Assembly (NCBI GenBank): GCA_024195265.1
Contig: JAJLRJ010000013.1
Location: 3,235,075 to 3,299,074 of the forward strand
Length of the DNA: 64,000 nucleotides
Source of the DNA: Dendrophyllia cribrosa
Lineage: Eukaryota > Cnidaria > Anthozoa > Scleractinia > Dendrophylliidae
Direction of reading: 5' to 3'
Part shown: one piece after another, positions 54,401 to 62,056 of the stretch
Layout: the number at the start of each line of letters is the position of its first letter
Numbering within the stretch: position 1 is the first letter of the stretch
Notes under the pieces: model-generated
What the model was told of the DNA's origin: nothing
The model's database searches: none
Seen by the model: only the letters and a program-made list of their open reading frames with translations
Made by a program: the position numbers and the translations under genes

Positions 54401-57400
54401 GAACGAAGATACTTTGCTTTCGTGGAACCTGTAAGAAAACCTTTTTCTATACGTTTCATTGTTAGGGAACGTCTCTATTGCTGGTTGTAATGCGAGCCAA
54501 TGGCCTTGCGCTGGTCAGTCGTCACCAGGATCAAATAGTAGTGTCAATACATCTTCAAGTTATGGTAAGTATTGTATAATTGAGTAAAAGGCAACATTTG
54601 CCGTGTTTCCATAGAGTTACTGGCTCTATTAAGCGCCCCCCACCCCTCTAAAATAATTCCCTCTCTCTAATAACCCCCCTTTTTAAGTCAAGAAATTTAT
54701 TAAGCACCCCCCCCCCGTCTTTCCCCACTCCACCCCCCACCTCCCCCCCCCTACCGCCACCACCACCTCAAACGCGCTTAAAATGGATAAGCCCCCCCCC
54801 CCCCCCCCGGTGGTTTAATAGAGTATTTACGGTATGTAGATAACACGTCATGAGTGGAAGTTTGGAAGAACAAGGAAAGCTGTAAAAAATGAAATACGGA
54901 ATAAGCGTTCTGGGTGAGAGAAAACAGTTCCTAGGTGTAGATCGAACTGTCCTTTTTTATAATGAGTGACGTAAAACTAAAGTAATTATTACATGGTGAA
55001 GTTTTGGTGGTTTACAATTGGAAAACTGACTGCGACGGACAAGGAGCTAAGTATAAACTATCTGAATATGATTATTTCAACAACACAGCATACACTGTCT
55101 TAAAGTGCCTATCACCCCTAGAAAGTTATTTTCAGAATCAACTCTATGTGCATTAAATAGTTGAATGGTAAAATATTTCTTGTTTTGAACGTCGCGTTTG
55201 TGAGTTATAGAGATTTGAATCAGTTTACAAAATGCTAATTAGATGACGTCAACCCGGGAATTTTCCATTATTTTTTTGCCAATTTACAATGCGCAGTTTA
55301 CAGCTTGAGAATAATTAATTTGATAAATACTAAAAATAAACTGTGGATAGTCGATTGATTCGTAAAAAATATTACTTGGAGGTGAAAACAAGTAGTTGTA
55401 TAATAAATGATTCCCGGGTTGACGTCATCTAATTAACATTTTGTAAATTCAAATCTCTATAACTCACTAACACGACGTTCAAAACAAGAAATATTTTTTT
55501 GCCATTCAACTATTCAATGTACATAGAGTTGATTCCGAAAATAACTTTCTAGGGGTGACAGGCACTTTAAATCTAGTACTTTCATTTCAGATTCACATCC
55601 ACCCATGTTAGTTTTTGGAACACAAGCTGGATTATACCAAATTGACCTGCGCAACACTTCAAGGGTGACACACATCAAAGCAAATAAGATCGTGTCACTC
55701 GACTTTGGCTCGGACCCGAACCAGATTTACTGGTCAGACAAGAAAAGCATTAACCAGTTTTCTCTACAGAACGGAGTCAGTGAAGAGACGCCCTTTCGTC
55801 ATCATGACGTCATCTCGGTGGAGGGTCTTGTTGTTGATTGGCTAGCTGATAAAGTGTACTGGACAGATGCCGTGCAAGATGCAATTTATATAGGGGATAT
55901 ACGGAATGGTAGAAAAGTAAAGCTAATAGAGAAAAACCTGAATTTTCCGAGAGCTATTGTCTTGAGCCATTCTGAAAGGTGAGTGCGACAGATTTTTCTC
56001 AGTTCAACTGTATTAGCGTTTTAATTAAGTCTGGTTTACGCGGTTAAACAAATTCCAAGAAAGATTGGACAACTCCTGCTCACCAAACGGCTGTGTGAAT
56101 GTTTTCACCTTGCGTTTGAGTTTGCGTTGCACCGTTCACGCGTGTGAAATGCAAACGCAAGTGCAAGGAAATGGAAAATTTTCCATTTGCGTCAGCATTG
56201 CGTTTGCGTTGCCCTGGTTTACACGAGTGTTTGCTTGCGTGTGCGTGTGCGTGTGCCTGTGCGTTACTTTAGTTCACACGTGTGAAATGGCAACGTAAGC
56301 GCAAGGAAATGGAAAATTTTCCTTTTTTCCGTCGGTGCTTGCGTTTGCGTTCGCGTTATGGTAGTTCACACGTGTTTTCCTGCGTGTGCGCGTGCGTGTG
56401 TGTTTGCGTTTTTGTCGCTCTTGTGAACCAGCCTTACACATCCGAACACTTAACGCAAACTGCTTCGTGTGTCTACCCCTGAAACTGTTGCGCGCACTGT
56501 TTACATTCTCTATTTTCGAATTGCCCACAATACATTTTGTTTGTCCCCCAAATTTTGCATAAACGTTTGTTTGTAAATGCTCTTGGGAGGACTGCATATT
56601 CCCAAGAGCATTTCAAAACAATAGTTTATGCGAAATTTGGGGGCAAACAAAGTGTATTATGGGCAATTCGAAAATAGAGAATTAGCAAATACTGTTATCG
56701 TATAGCATTAAACAAACTGAGACTTTTGCACATCATGGCTTGTTTTTCTCACCAAAATGCTTTTGCTCGTTGCTCTTACAATGCCTTGCCGTTCAAACAC
56801 GGAATCGCCAGTTAATATTCAGCATTTAACGTCTGTATTGATTCAACAGCTATATATACTGGACGGACTGGGGTCGAAATCCAAAAATCGAGAGAGCAAG
56901 ACTGGACGGAACTGAAAGAAAGACGCTTATCAACAATGGTATCCAGTTCCCAAACGGCCTGGCCCTTGACGAATCAGACAATAAACTTTACTGGGCAGGA
57001 ACCGATGTAAATAAACATGGAATTATAGAGGCCATTTCCCTGGATGGCTTGAACCGCACCGTCATATTCTACAGTCAGGGATATCATCCATTTAGTTTGG
57101 ATATATTCGAAGGTTTTGTGTATTGGAGTGACTGGGGCAAGAATGCAGTTCTGCGCATCAACAAAACTGAAGGGAGCGTGAAAGAGGTGATTGTTGCTGA
57201 TTTAAACAAGCCAATGGGATTAAAGATTCTTCATCGACGTAAAGAAAAGCAAGGTATGAATATTATTCACTGTGTTAAAACACGAAAATTTTGCATGGTT
57301 GTTTATTTGTTGTTGTTGTTGTTGTTGTTTTCCTGAAATTTTATTTCACCCCGCAGACAAAGTAAGTCCATTTGAAGTTGTCCAAACGTTTCTTTTTCAT

Positions 57401-58649
57401 AAAATTTTGTAGAGCATTTGTCTTTGAATTTAGTTCTCGATTCTCGTCGTTTTTAAAACTCGTTTTTTTCCTATGTCTCGTACACCAAACAAGATGTCTC
57501 TTCTGTTAACTGAAAACTTGATTCTTGTGATGAAAACAATGGTGATTGTGAGCACTTGTGTTTATATCTGCCATTCCGTGGAAGGATGAAATGCTATTGT
57601 AACCGAGGTTCAAAGTTGAAAGAAAATGGTAGAACATGCGAAAAAGAAGAATTCCAAAACCAAGGTCAGTGATGTTCATATAGAGCGGTTTTCGGTGGCA
57701 AAAATCCTTGTATTTTACTGAAGTTTGTATAATAAGATTATATTCAATCAATATATTTTTTGATTCCCATTTCAGGAGAGTCCAAGGATGAACCTTGGGG
57801 TCCAATCACTCTTCTGTTTATTATCATTTTGGTGGTGCTCGCGTTAGTACTGGCTGTTGTCGCGGTTAAGAAAACCTCCTTACGCTTAAGACCGGCAGAT
57901 CTGCGGCGTGGTACACGCATGCCAAGAGATGATGATCGAGACGACACAGATGATGTAGCAGTGGAGGAGTTGGCAACTGACCACACGGATCTCGTGCGCG
58001 AGGGCTCTCAACCGAATAACGAGTCACCTGATGCGCAAGTTTGCAATGCTGAACCCTCAGGAGCATGCGCAACCAGCGAGGATTCACCAGTCAAGGTGAG
58101 ATGAACAACATAGTTTTAGAACTAACATAACATTTGTGCAAGTAACTAACTTGCTGAAGACCTTTAATAGCACTCGACTACACTATTTTCTCAGGCCATT
58201 TTGTGGCATTCAATCCCAATGAACGAGTTGAAAAATCATGAACCAAATGAGCTTTAAATGAAGACAAGTTGTGGGATTCTGTAAATGCGTTGAATAATAA
58301 CAGACCGATTGTTTTCATATATTTATCGTTAATTAGAAAATGAGAATCAAATTAATAGACTTTTTATCGCGATCCAAACCTTAAGAGACAAACAATAAAA
58401 AAAGCTATCATTTCAAACCACTACGATGAATAACCCCTTTCTTTAAGAATGAAATATTACTTTACAACCATGCACTATCTCTGTGTTCACTATACAATGT
58501 AACTCTTTTTTCTTCAGTTACATAGAGATGTAGTGGTTTACATGACTAAACATGAGACGAAAGTGGACGTTGAGCAACATATCTATGGTGGAGTGGCAGT
58601 TGTGGGAGACGGGGCAAACGTGAATTATCATCACTCTCCTCAGAGCTAA
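45330..58649 (+). CDS. Chimeric receptor: UNC5-like Ig pair + YWTD propeller + EGF + TM
   Basis: Exons: 45330-45411, 51673-52038, 53463-53747, 54466-54564, 55591-55978, 56850-57253, 57494-57664, 57776-58095, 58518-58649. Junction phases match throughout (mostly phase 1); the total is 2247 nt, 748 codons plus stop. Order: signal peptide (1-26), UNC5-type Ig1 (about 45-150), Ig2 (about 152-244), linker with four NxS/T sites (245-277), six-bladed LDLR class B propeller (279-541), EGF-like (about 551-590), transmembrane helix (about 608-630) and a 118-residue tail. The Ig pair resembles netrin-receptor UNC5; the propeller resembles LRP4/5/6. TSP1, ZU5 and death domains are absent. A cell-surface receptor role is inferred and the ligand unknown. 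Codon 548 (57511-57513) is an in-frame TGA at the start of the EGF exon, so the copy may be a pseudogene, a secreted variant or a sequence error. A paralogue begins at 63931. The first ATG with a good signal peptide was taken as start. Confidence 0.82.
46529..47569 (-). CDS. DIRS-like tyrosine recombinase
   Basis: A 346-codon frame. It carries the tyrosine recombinase catalytic set: Arg in FSGFLRFSELSLIR, His-x-x-Arg in THSARSGGATSAA, His in RHGRWAS and the nucleophile Tyr in KNTYVKDSL. It would integrate the element's circular DNA. The frame start is uncertain: TTTTCTTTTAG at about 47540 resembles a 3' splice site, so the true first exon may lie upstream. No internal stop is present. Confidence 0.88.
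   Translation of the reverse strand: MFSFCFRFFLLDIFTTDFWCTSSPLSHEVASLLEKLKTTVIASRAPGTSSNYTRMFNRWRSFATERLGIVAVFPVEPISCALFLQYLLDSTNSVSSIHCAFYAFKWLHDLAGVPSPTSHPTVIAVKEGAVRLASSPVSHRKEPLDVAHLRKLMDKTDLNDLLQLRSLVMFVLAFSGFLRFSELSLIRAKDIKFSDGFISIFIEKSKTDQLRDGQSVVIAKSCSSLCPVALLRLYINSSHISLDSDEYIFRPISASKSCKRLVSVNKPLSYSTYRESFKKSFRDIVPDINSFSTHSARSGGATSAAKSGVPDRNFQRHGRWASVSAKNTYVKDSLASRLDVSKSLSL
47785..47895. repeat. Three copies of a ~25-bp repeat within the DIRS element
   Basis: ACCCATCAAGGGTACTGTCC followed by CACTA(A)GGG occurs three times between the pol and recombinase frames. Spacing is ~45-60 bp. Each copy contains CCCATCAAGGG-type near palindromes. It may be a regulatory or recombination-related region of the element. 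Confidence 0.85.
48058..48516 (-). pseudogene. DIRS pol region downstream of RNase H
   Basis: In the same frame as RNase H, but after a TAG at 48517-48519. It contains DRFASCYNAKLPKFNTRF, NNWLCPPV and PLWRSAHFWP, which I recall as conserved in this position in animal DIRS-like elements. Its own function is unclear. It ends at a stop after PDV. Confidence 0.7.
48517..49029 (-). pseudogene. DIRS RNase H domain
   Basis: The RNase H acidic residues are visible in order: Asp in KIVYSDASNSACG, Glu in STFRELLAVFLSL, Asp in VVWYTDNQNVVRI and Asp in DHNTFADDISKL. The domain is intact but isolated from the RT by a TAG and from the following region by another TAG. Confidence 0.85.
49045..50133 (-). pseudogene. 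DIRS reverse transcriptase, frameshifted
   Basis: RT motifs in order: KRLILDLRHVNQYL, FSFDLKSGYHHVDI, LPFGISSAPYLFTKLL and VVFLDDGLG (the catalytic Asp pair). The N-terminal part (49757-50133) is in a different frame; a single-base difference around 49757-49760 breaks SIQKSGK away from KRLILD. The 5' end starts just after ATTTTTCAG, a good 3' splice site, so gag and RT may have been joined by splicing. The RT frame ends at TAG 49045-49047, which is in frame with RNase H. Confidence 0.85.
50370..51056 (-). CDS. DIRS gag-like protein with CCHC zinc knuckle
   Basis: An open frame of ~228 codons from the ATG at 51056 (MDESKVREIVGNSNKD). It is charged and low in complexity in the middle (DDEDEKK), with a C-terminal zinc knuckle CFACGKPGHWRAAC (C-x2-C-x4-H-x4-C). 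An upstream extension of the same frame to 51095 exists but the family usually starts at MDES. It likely binds the element's RNA. Confidence 0.8.
   Translation of the reverse strand: MDESKVREIVGNSNKDLLSQIKVLVSSSISDLKRSSESNSAEQMSEIKKLKRDAPPTFNKKSNEDQFKTVKSVLETGQDASSALQRNDLAKTKEHLDEGMSLFEERQKLILLADKSPYGWKTVLEYKHHDLAEDDEDEKKIYRAEARAAKASKRFASRGSLFQRRGSSAMQRSHPTVAHFPGPLARLNAQSSTARSVGLCFACGKPGHWRAACPSLLVHSNAQSHQAK
51057..51672. other. Remainder of receptor intron 1
   Basis: It may include the 5' untranslated or terminal part of the DIRS element. No inverted or direct terminal repeat was recognised. The 3' splice site CTACATACAG ends at 51672. Confidence 0.4.
51673..52038 (+). CDS. Receptor exon 2: UNC5-type first Ig domain
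   Basis: In-frame features shared with UNC5 Ig1 are TPPPTFLQAPQKIRYFVSR, VCKMQIKCNGKTF and MTCQCKVWGT, the last matching UNC5's distinctive CQC motif. It has an extra Cys-rich insert (CEKTCKKCRT). The exon ends GCT T|GTGAGT, phase 1, so the spliced product reads KAFLRRKF, close to the UNC5 Ig1-Ig2 junction. If the intron is retained the frame continues only six codons after EKA (CECLDV) to a TAG at 52056. Confidence 0.85.
52640..53310 (+). repeat. Family A array in receptor intron 2 (about six units)
   Basis: Tandem ~105-bp units with CTTGTACAGCATAATAAACA and GGAAAGTACTGCTCAATAGC. Several share the private variant GGATTCCATCCAAAGACT, indicating local amplification. The last unit is degraded, ending ~150 bp before exon 3. 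Confidence 0.9.
53463..53747 (+). CDS. Receptor exon 3: second Ig domain
   Basis: An I-set Ig: VTLQCKPPGG, a Trp in ITWYKNGEPL, LVIKRLRTNDTGEYQC and VAENMVARREGLVITIEARG. The pattern LQC.PP...P...WYKN followed by LxIKxxRxxDTxxYxCVAxNxVAxR matches UNC5 Ig2. The 3' splice site is TTATGTTTGCAG; the donor is GAG|GTTTGT. Phase 1 at both ends. Confidence 0.88.
53850..54130 (+). repeat. Degenerate minisatellite (GTGCCAAGCGCGGGAAAAC)n
   Basis: About ten diverged units of ~20-30 bp with the core GTGCCAA-CGCGGGAAAACAT in receptor intron 3. Frames through it on both strands are artefacts. Confidence 0.8.
54466..54564 (+). CDS. Receptor exon 4: Ser/Asn-rich linker
   Basis: A symmetrical 99-nt, phase-1 exon encoding a 33-residue linker with two Cys (AGCNASQWPCAG) and four potential N-glycosylation sites (NVS, NAS, NSS, NTS). 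It connects Ig2 to the propeller. No known domain. Supported by clean GTTAG|GG and TATG|GTAAGT splice sites and frame. Confidence 0.7.
54620..54835. repeat. C-rich low-complexity stretch in receptor intron 4
   Basis: Several C8-C17 runs separated by TTAAGC or CTATTAAGCG motifs. TCTATTAAGCGCCCC near 54636 and GGTGGTTTAATAGAG near 54810 are loosely inverted, so this may be an old poly-C-ended MITE. Confidence 0.6.
55104..55566. mobile_element. MITE with ~160-bp inverted ends and TTAA duplication
   Basis: Starts AGTGCCTATCACCCCTAGAA, ends with the near-perfect complement, and is flanked by TTAA at 55100-55103 and 55567-55570. The arms include GATGACGTCAACCCGGGAA and its complement. TTAA duplication is typical of piggyBac-related elements, though the ends are not classic CCC. 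It ends only 24 bp before receptor exon 5. Confidence 0.88.
55591..57253 (+). CDS. Receptor exons 5-6: LDLR class B propeller
   Basis: Exon 5 (55591-55978) and exon 6 (56850-57253) join AG|C in phase 2. Blade signatures are LVFGTQAGLYQIDL, IYWSDKKSI, VYWTDAVQDAIY, IYWTDWGRNPKIERARLDG, LYWAGTDVNKHGIIEAISLDG without its final residue in the usual form, and VYWSDWGKNAVL. Together these form six blades in ~263 residues, the usual size of a complete YWTD propeller. In LRP5/6 and LRP4 such propellers bind secreted ligands. The sequence is intact. Confidence 0.93.
56025..56440. mobile_element. Probable MITE with GTG/GCGTTTGCG-rich interior
   Basis: Left TAAGTCTGGTTTACGCG and right GTGAACCAGCCTTACA are imperfect inverted ends. 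The interior has two ~160-bp direct copies around GCAAGGAAATGGAAAATTTT and CACACGTG-type motifs. It lies in receptor intron 5. Confidence 0.6.
56500..56684. mobile_element. MITE, ~185 bp, 87-bp arms
   Basis: TCTCTATTTTCGAATTGCCC and AATGCTCTTGGGA on the left are mirrored by TCCCAAGAGCATTT and GGGCAATTCGAAAATAGAGA on the right, around a GACTGCATA loop. It lies in receptor intron 5. Confidence 0.88.
57494..57664 (+). pseudogene. Receptor exon 7: EGF-like exon with in-frame TGA
   Basis: Symmetrical phase-1 exon (171 nt). After an AACAAG acceptor the frame reads DVSSVN, then TGA at 57511-57513, then KLDSCDENNGDCEHLC, RMKCYCNRGSKLKENGRTC. That is a complete six-Cys EGF of the LRP type that normally follows a YWTD propeller. 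No AG downstream of the TGA gives the correct phase while keeping the first Cys. All else is intact, so the stop looks recent, recoded, or a sequence error. Confidence 0.8.
57776..58649 (+). CDS. Receptor exons 8-9: transmembrane helix and tail
   Basis: Exon 8 (57776-58095) encodes the juxtamembrane WGPI, the helix TLLFIIILVVLALVLAVVAV, then a basic stop-transfer KKTSLRLRPADLRRG and acidic segments (DDDRDDTDD). Exon 9 (58518-58649) starts in phase 0 after TTCTTCAG and encodes HRDVVVYMTKHETKVDVEQ and GGVAVVGDGANVNYHHSP before TAA at 58647. There is no ZU5, death or kinase domain and no NPxY motif that I can see. Tail function is unknown. Confidence 0.82.
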
Positions 58650-59165
58650 TGCATCACATCCGAGTATATTATTATGCGGGAAAATGAAGGTGTTACAACT
58701 GGTTATCTTTGTTGCGTTGGGAACCACAAGTGTGATAAAAACACACATATATGATGGTACTGCTCGGAGTAACTAAGAGTGCTTACCCTAATTTCTCAGA
58801 ACTGACCGGTTTAGTTCGCTTACGGATACGCCATTGTGAAAAACTGCATGGTGGAATCAGTTATTTAGAATGACGCATTCCATTTACGATATGTGCTGGC
58901 CAGTTGTGACAAATCGTAGACGTTCTTAATTCTAAAAAAGTAAACTTCCAGGAGAGGAAATTTAAATGTTAAGTGTTATTGACTTTATAAAATGTACAAA
59001 GAAACGTATGAACTATTCTTAGTTTAATGAAATAACCGAGATACTACGCGGGTTCTGATTGGTTAAATGATATTTACCATAACTCGCTAAAAACATAGAA
59101 AATTATTTAAGATTTCTTTAAAAACTACTGTAAGTGGGATGACCAGCTGGTCACCATTACGATAA
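58650..59165. other. 3' region after the receptor
   Basis: No further exon is recognised. No clear AATAAA lies close to the stop codon; the polyadenylation site could not be placed. Confidence 0.4.
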
Positions 59166-59461
59166 CTTTAACTCCCAAGAGTGCCCAGCACATCAAAATT
59201 TAAAAAAAAATCCCAAAATTCATTTTGTAAAATATTTAAAAAATAAATGGTACCATGCAAAAGTACTGCTGAAGAGGTTTCAATTGAATGGTCACACCAT
59301 AGGATTTCATCCACAGACGCAAAAGTTAGAACAGATGGTACCATGCAAAAGTACTGCTGAAGAGGTTTCATTTGAATGGTCACACCATAGCATTTCGTCC
59401 AAAGACGCAAAAGTTAGAACTACATTACATGTCTTCATAATTGACTCTAGGAGTGAAAGGG
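59166..59461 (+). mobile_element. Family B element, two units, complete ends
   Basis: Left CTTTAACTCCCAAGAGTGCC, right GACTCTAGGAGTGAAAGGG; between them two ~88-bp units with TACCATGCAAAAGTACTGC and TTTTGTAAAATATTTAAAAA near the left end. Confidence 0.85.
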
Positions 59462-60020
59462 TTAAAGGCATAAAAAATAAAATGATACAATTAAATGCAA
59501 TACTTAATTTCTTTCCTCATTTTCAAAAATAGTTACATTAGCTTAACTCCATGGGAACATAGAAATTTTTTTTATTATTATTACATGTAAATAACGTTTT
59601 AAGTTTAAGGTACAAGTTTTTGCGCGTATACTAGTTCCCAGGAGATTTCAAAGTTGTAACATGGCATAATTTTTTTTGCTCGAGTATAATTTTTGCGAAT
59701 TGGCCATTTTCTGTATAGGTAGTTTGCAACCATTCCCTGAGGATTTAAAAGACAAAAGCGCAGCGGCCATGCTGGTGGACGGAACAAAAGAAAGCAATAG
59801 AAGCTAATGAGAGATCTTTTGTTTTGTAAACCAGGTGAAAACATCCTATTCAATTGGCAGGATTTATTTTTTTTATTTGGAGAGACTGAATTTTTTTCGA
59901 AAGGGAATTTATTTTAGTAAAACTATTCTAGGCTGTTTTTTTATTGGAAAGAATTGTTTTATCAAGGAAAGTCCAATTGTGTGTTTGTTACTTCGGTGTA
60001 ACAACGGGAGTTTCGGCTGT
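59462..60020. repeat. Spacer containing the 40331-type dispersed repeat
   Basis: GTTTGCAACCATTCCCTGAG and CAGCGGCCATGCTGGTGGAC at 59720-59785 match 40331-40400. The rest is AT-rich and unrecognised. Confidence 0.6.
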
Positions 60021-60306
60021 TAGAGCAGTTTTCAATTGAGTGTGAAAAGTAATTACACAATTACTTTGGTTTTTCATTGCTACGCTTTGTGATTGGCTAA
60101 AAAATCTCGCGCCACTTTCTCGACCAATCAGAAGTAAAACCAAAACCAATCGTGACTTGCTCGCACGCGTTTTCCCGCGCTTGGCACGGTCGACATGTAA
60201 TTGCTTCGAGCTCTGATTGGTTCATTGGATTGTTTACGACTGCTGTGATTGGTCAGAGTAACTACTTTGGTTTTGGTTTTACCACACTCAATTGAAAACC
60301 GCTCTA
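60021..60306. mobile_element. MITE family D, complete copy
   Basis: TAGAGCAGTTTTCAATTGAG to CTCAATTGAAAACCGCTCTA, perfect inverted ends but for one base. The interior is similar to 27175-27459 in opposite orientation. Confidence 0.88.
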
Positions 60307-60684
60307 TTATCATGGTGTTAAGATGAATCAAACTCGAAAGAGTGTTTTATCAACGGATTCCAAACACTTCGAAGTGGATTGAAAAAGCTCGGCTACGCCT
60401 CGTTTTTCAACTCACTTCGAGATGTTTGGATACCGGCTGATGAAACACGCTTTCGATTGTTTGATATATCTTCTCAAAACTTATCATTAAATACAGTGAA
60501 AACTGAGGAATGAAATGGCTAAAATCTATGTTAATTAAGATAGGGTTTCCAAAGCACCGTCATGCTCCCTTCTTTGTTCAATAATGACAATAATGAGTTT
60601 GAGAACTTAGTCTCAACCTTTTTCTCTTCATGTACAATTTGATCTCAGCCTTAGCAATGGGCTAACATGTATATACTGTATTTC
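60307..60684. other. Spacer with a short hairpin
   Basis: GAATCAAACTCGAAAGAGTG and CACGCTTTCGATTGTTTGAT (60322-60462) are loosely inverted, as are CCAAACACTTCGAAGTG and CACTTCGAGATGTTTGG. Probably an old MITE. No gene. Confidence 0.5.
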
Positions 60685-60692
60685 AAAATCAT

Positions 60693-61112
60693 ATACCTGC
60701 CAATTTTTTCCGAGTGATGGGCGTGAGAATTTTTTCGTGGGAGGGCCAGGATTTCCGAAGGCGACCCGACCAAATCCGAAGTGAACCCGATCTATTCCGA
60801 AGATACCCGAAGTTGTCCGAAGATGTTCCGAAGAATTCGGAAGTTTCTATGGACCTCAGCGACCTCCGTTTAATAACATCCAGCTGTAATTGTAATGTTC
60901 AGAACGATAAAAACCTACAAAAAAGTGCCATATTTTCATGAACGTTCATGTCACTATATTTTTAAATGGATCATGCGATCAGTTAAGGCTGATAGCTCAA
61001 ATCTGTAAATCAGGCGTGAGAAATTTCTCCATAGGCGTGAGTAGGCGTGAGATCGGAGTTTTGGACTCGCAGGCGTGAGACTCACGCCTAAGGCGTGAGA
61101 CTTGGCAGGTAT
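60693..61112. mobile_element. hAT-type MITE with 8-bp target duplication
   Basis: Inverted ends ATACCTGCCAA / TTGGCAGGTAT are flanked by identical AAAATCAT at 60685-60692 and 61113-61120. The 8-bp duplication and short ends fit the hAT superfamily. The interior has two halves: repeated TCCGAAG(AT) motifs on the left and repeated AGGCGTGAG motifs on the right. Confidence 0.9.
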
Positions 61113-61388
61113 AAAATCATAGTTTGTACTTCGATATATGAATACAAAACTTACTGTTTGGGAGATAAAATAAAGTGAATTTATTATTTGTAATCGTGAA
61201 TCTTTTTGGGGCACTTTCAATTTCAGCAGACAAAAGGAAGCAGAGGTTTTTTATCCGAATTTGCCAGTTTCTTCTTCTACCTCTTTACACTTCCTCGTTT
61301 CTGCTATTTCGCCAGTACAAAGCTGTACAACTTCGTCTCTTCTTGACTCACTTCGACAGTTTCGGAAAAACCGCGGTAGAATGTATAA
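61113..61388. other. Unrecognised spacer
   Basis: An 87-codon plus-strand frame at 61175-61438 has no recognisable features and runs into the tandem duplication. Confidence 0.35.
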
Positions 61389-62056
61389 TTATCAGTTTAG
61401 TTTTAACTAGAGCGGTTAACAGACCCTTTGCATTATGAACTCATGCTCGGAAGACAAGCAACAAACAAAACATCGCTCACAGAAGGAGACGCTTCGTTAA
61501 AGGGACAAAATCCAAACAATTTTCATCACGAGCAACTCGTGACACGGTTGAAGTGCCGAAGGTTAGCAGTAGCTAACTCGCCATTTTACCCTTTTGCAAG
61601 AGGCTCTTGTCCACGGGGAAGCAACTTTCTGTGTGTGACCGATTTTCCCAGAGTGAAATTGCCCTCGGGAAATTTCCATGGATACGTAAAAAAGAACAAA
61701 GGAATTGCCCATGACGGTTCCGGTTATCAGTTTAGTTTTAACTAGAGCGGTTAACAGACCCTTTGCATTATGAACTCATGCTCGGAAGACAAGCAACAAA
61801 CAAAACATCGCTCACAGAAGGAGACGCTTCGTTAAAGGGACAAAATCCAAACAATTTTCATCACGAGCAACTCGTGACACGGTTGAAGTGCCGAAGGTTA
61901 GCAGTAGCTAACTCGCCATTTTACCCTTTTGCAAGAGGCTCTTGTCCACGGGGAAGCAACTTTCTGTGTGTGACCGATTTTCCCAGAGTGAAATTGCCCT
62001 CGGGAAATTTCCATGGATACGTAAAAAAGAACAAAGGAATTGCCCATGACGGTTCC
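61389..62056 (+). repeat. Near-identical 335-bp tandem duplication
   Basis: The unit at 61389-61723 is repeated at 61724-62056 with no difference I could find. Both copies contain the same open frame of ~99 codons (LMLGRQATNKTSLTEGDASL, then CPRGSNFLCVTDFPRVKLPS). The frame is not recognised and could be part of a gene or a mobile element. The second copy's frame extends further, to 62119. Confidence 0.92.

Noticed and set aside
57359..57412. Alternative receptor exon after the CCCCGCAG acceptor
   Set aside because: In phase it reaches a TAG after ~18 codons without any usable donor and encodes no EGF Cys.
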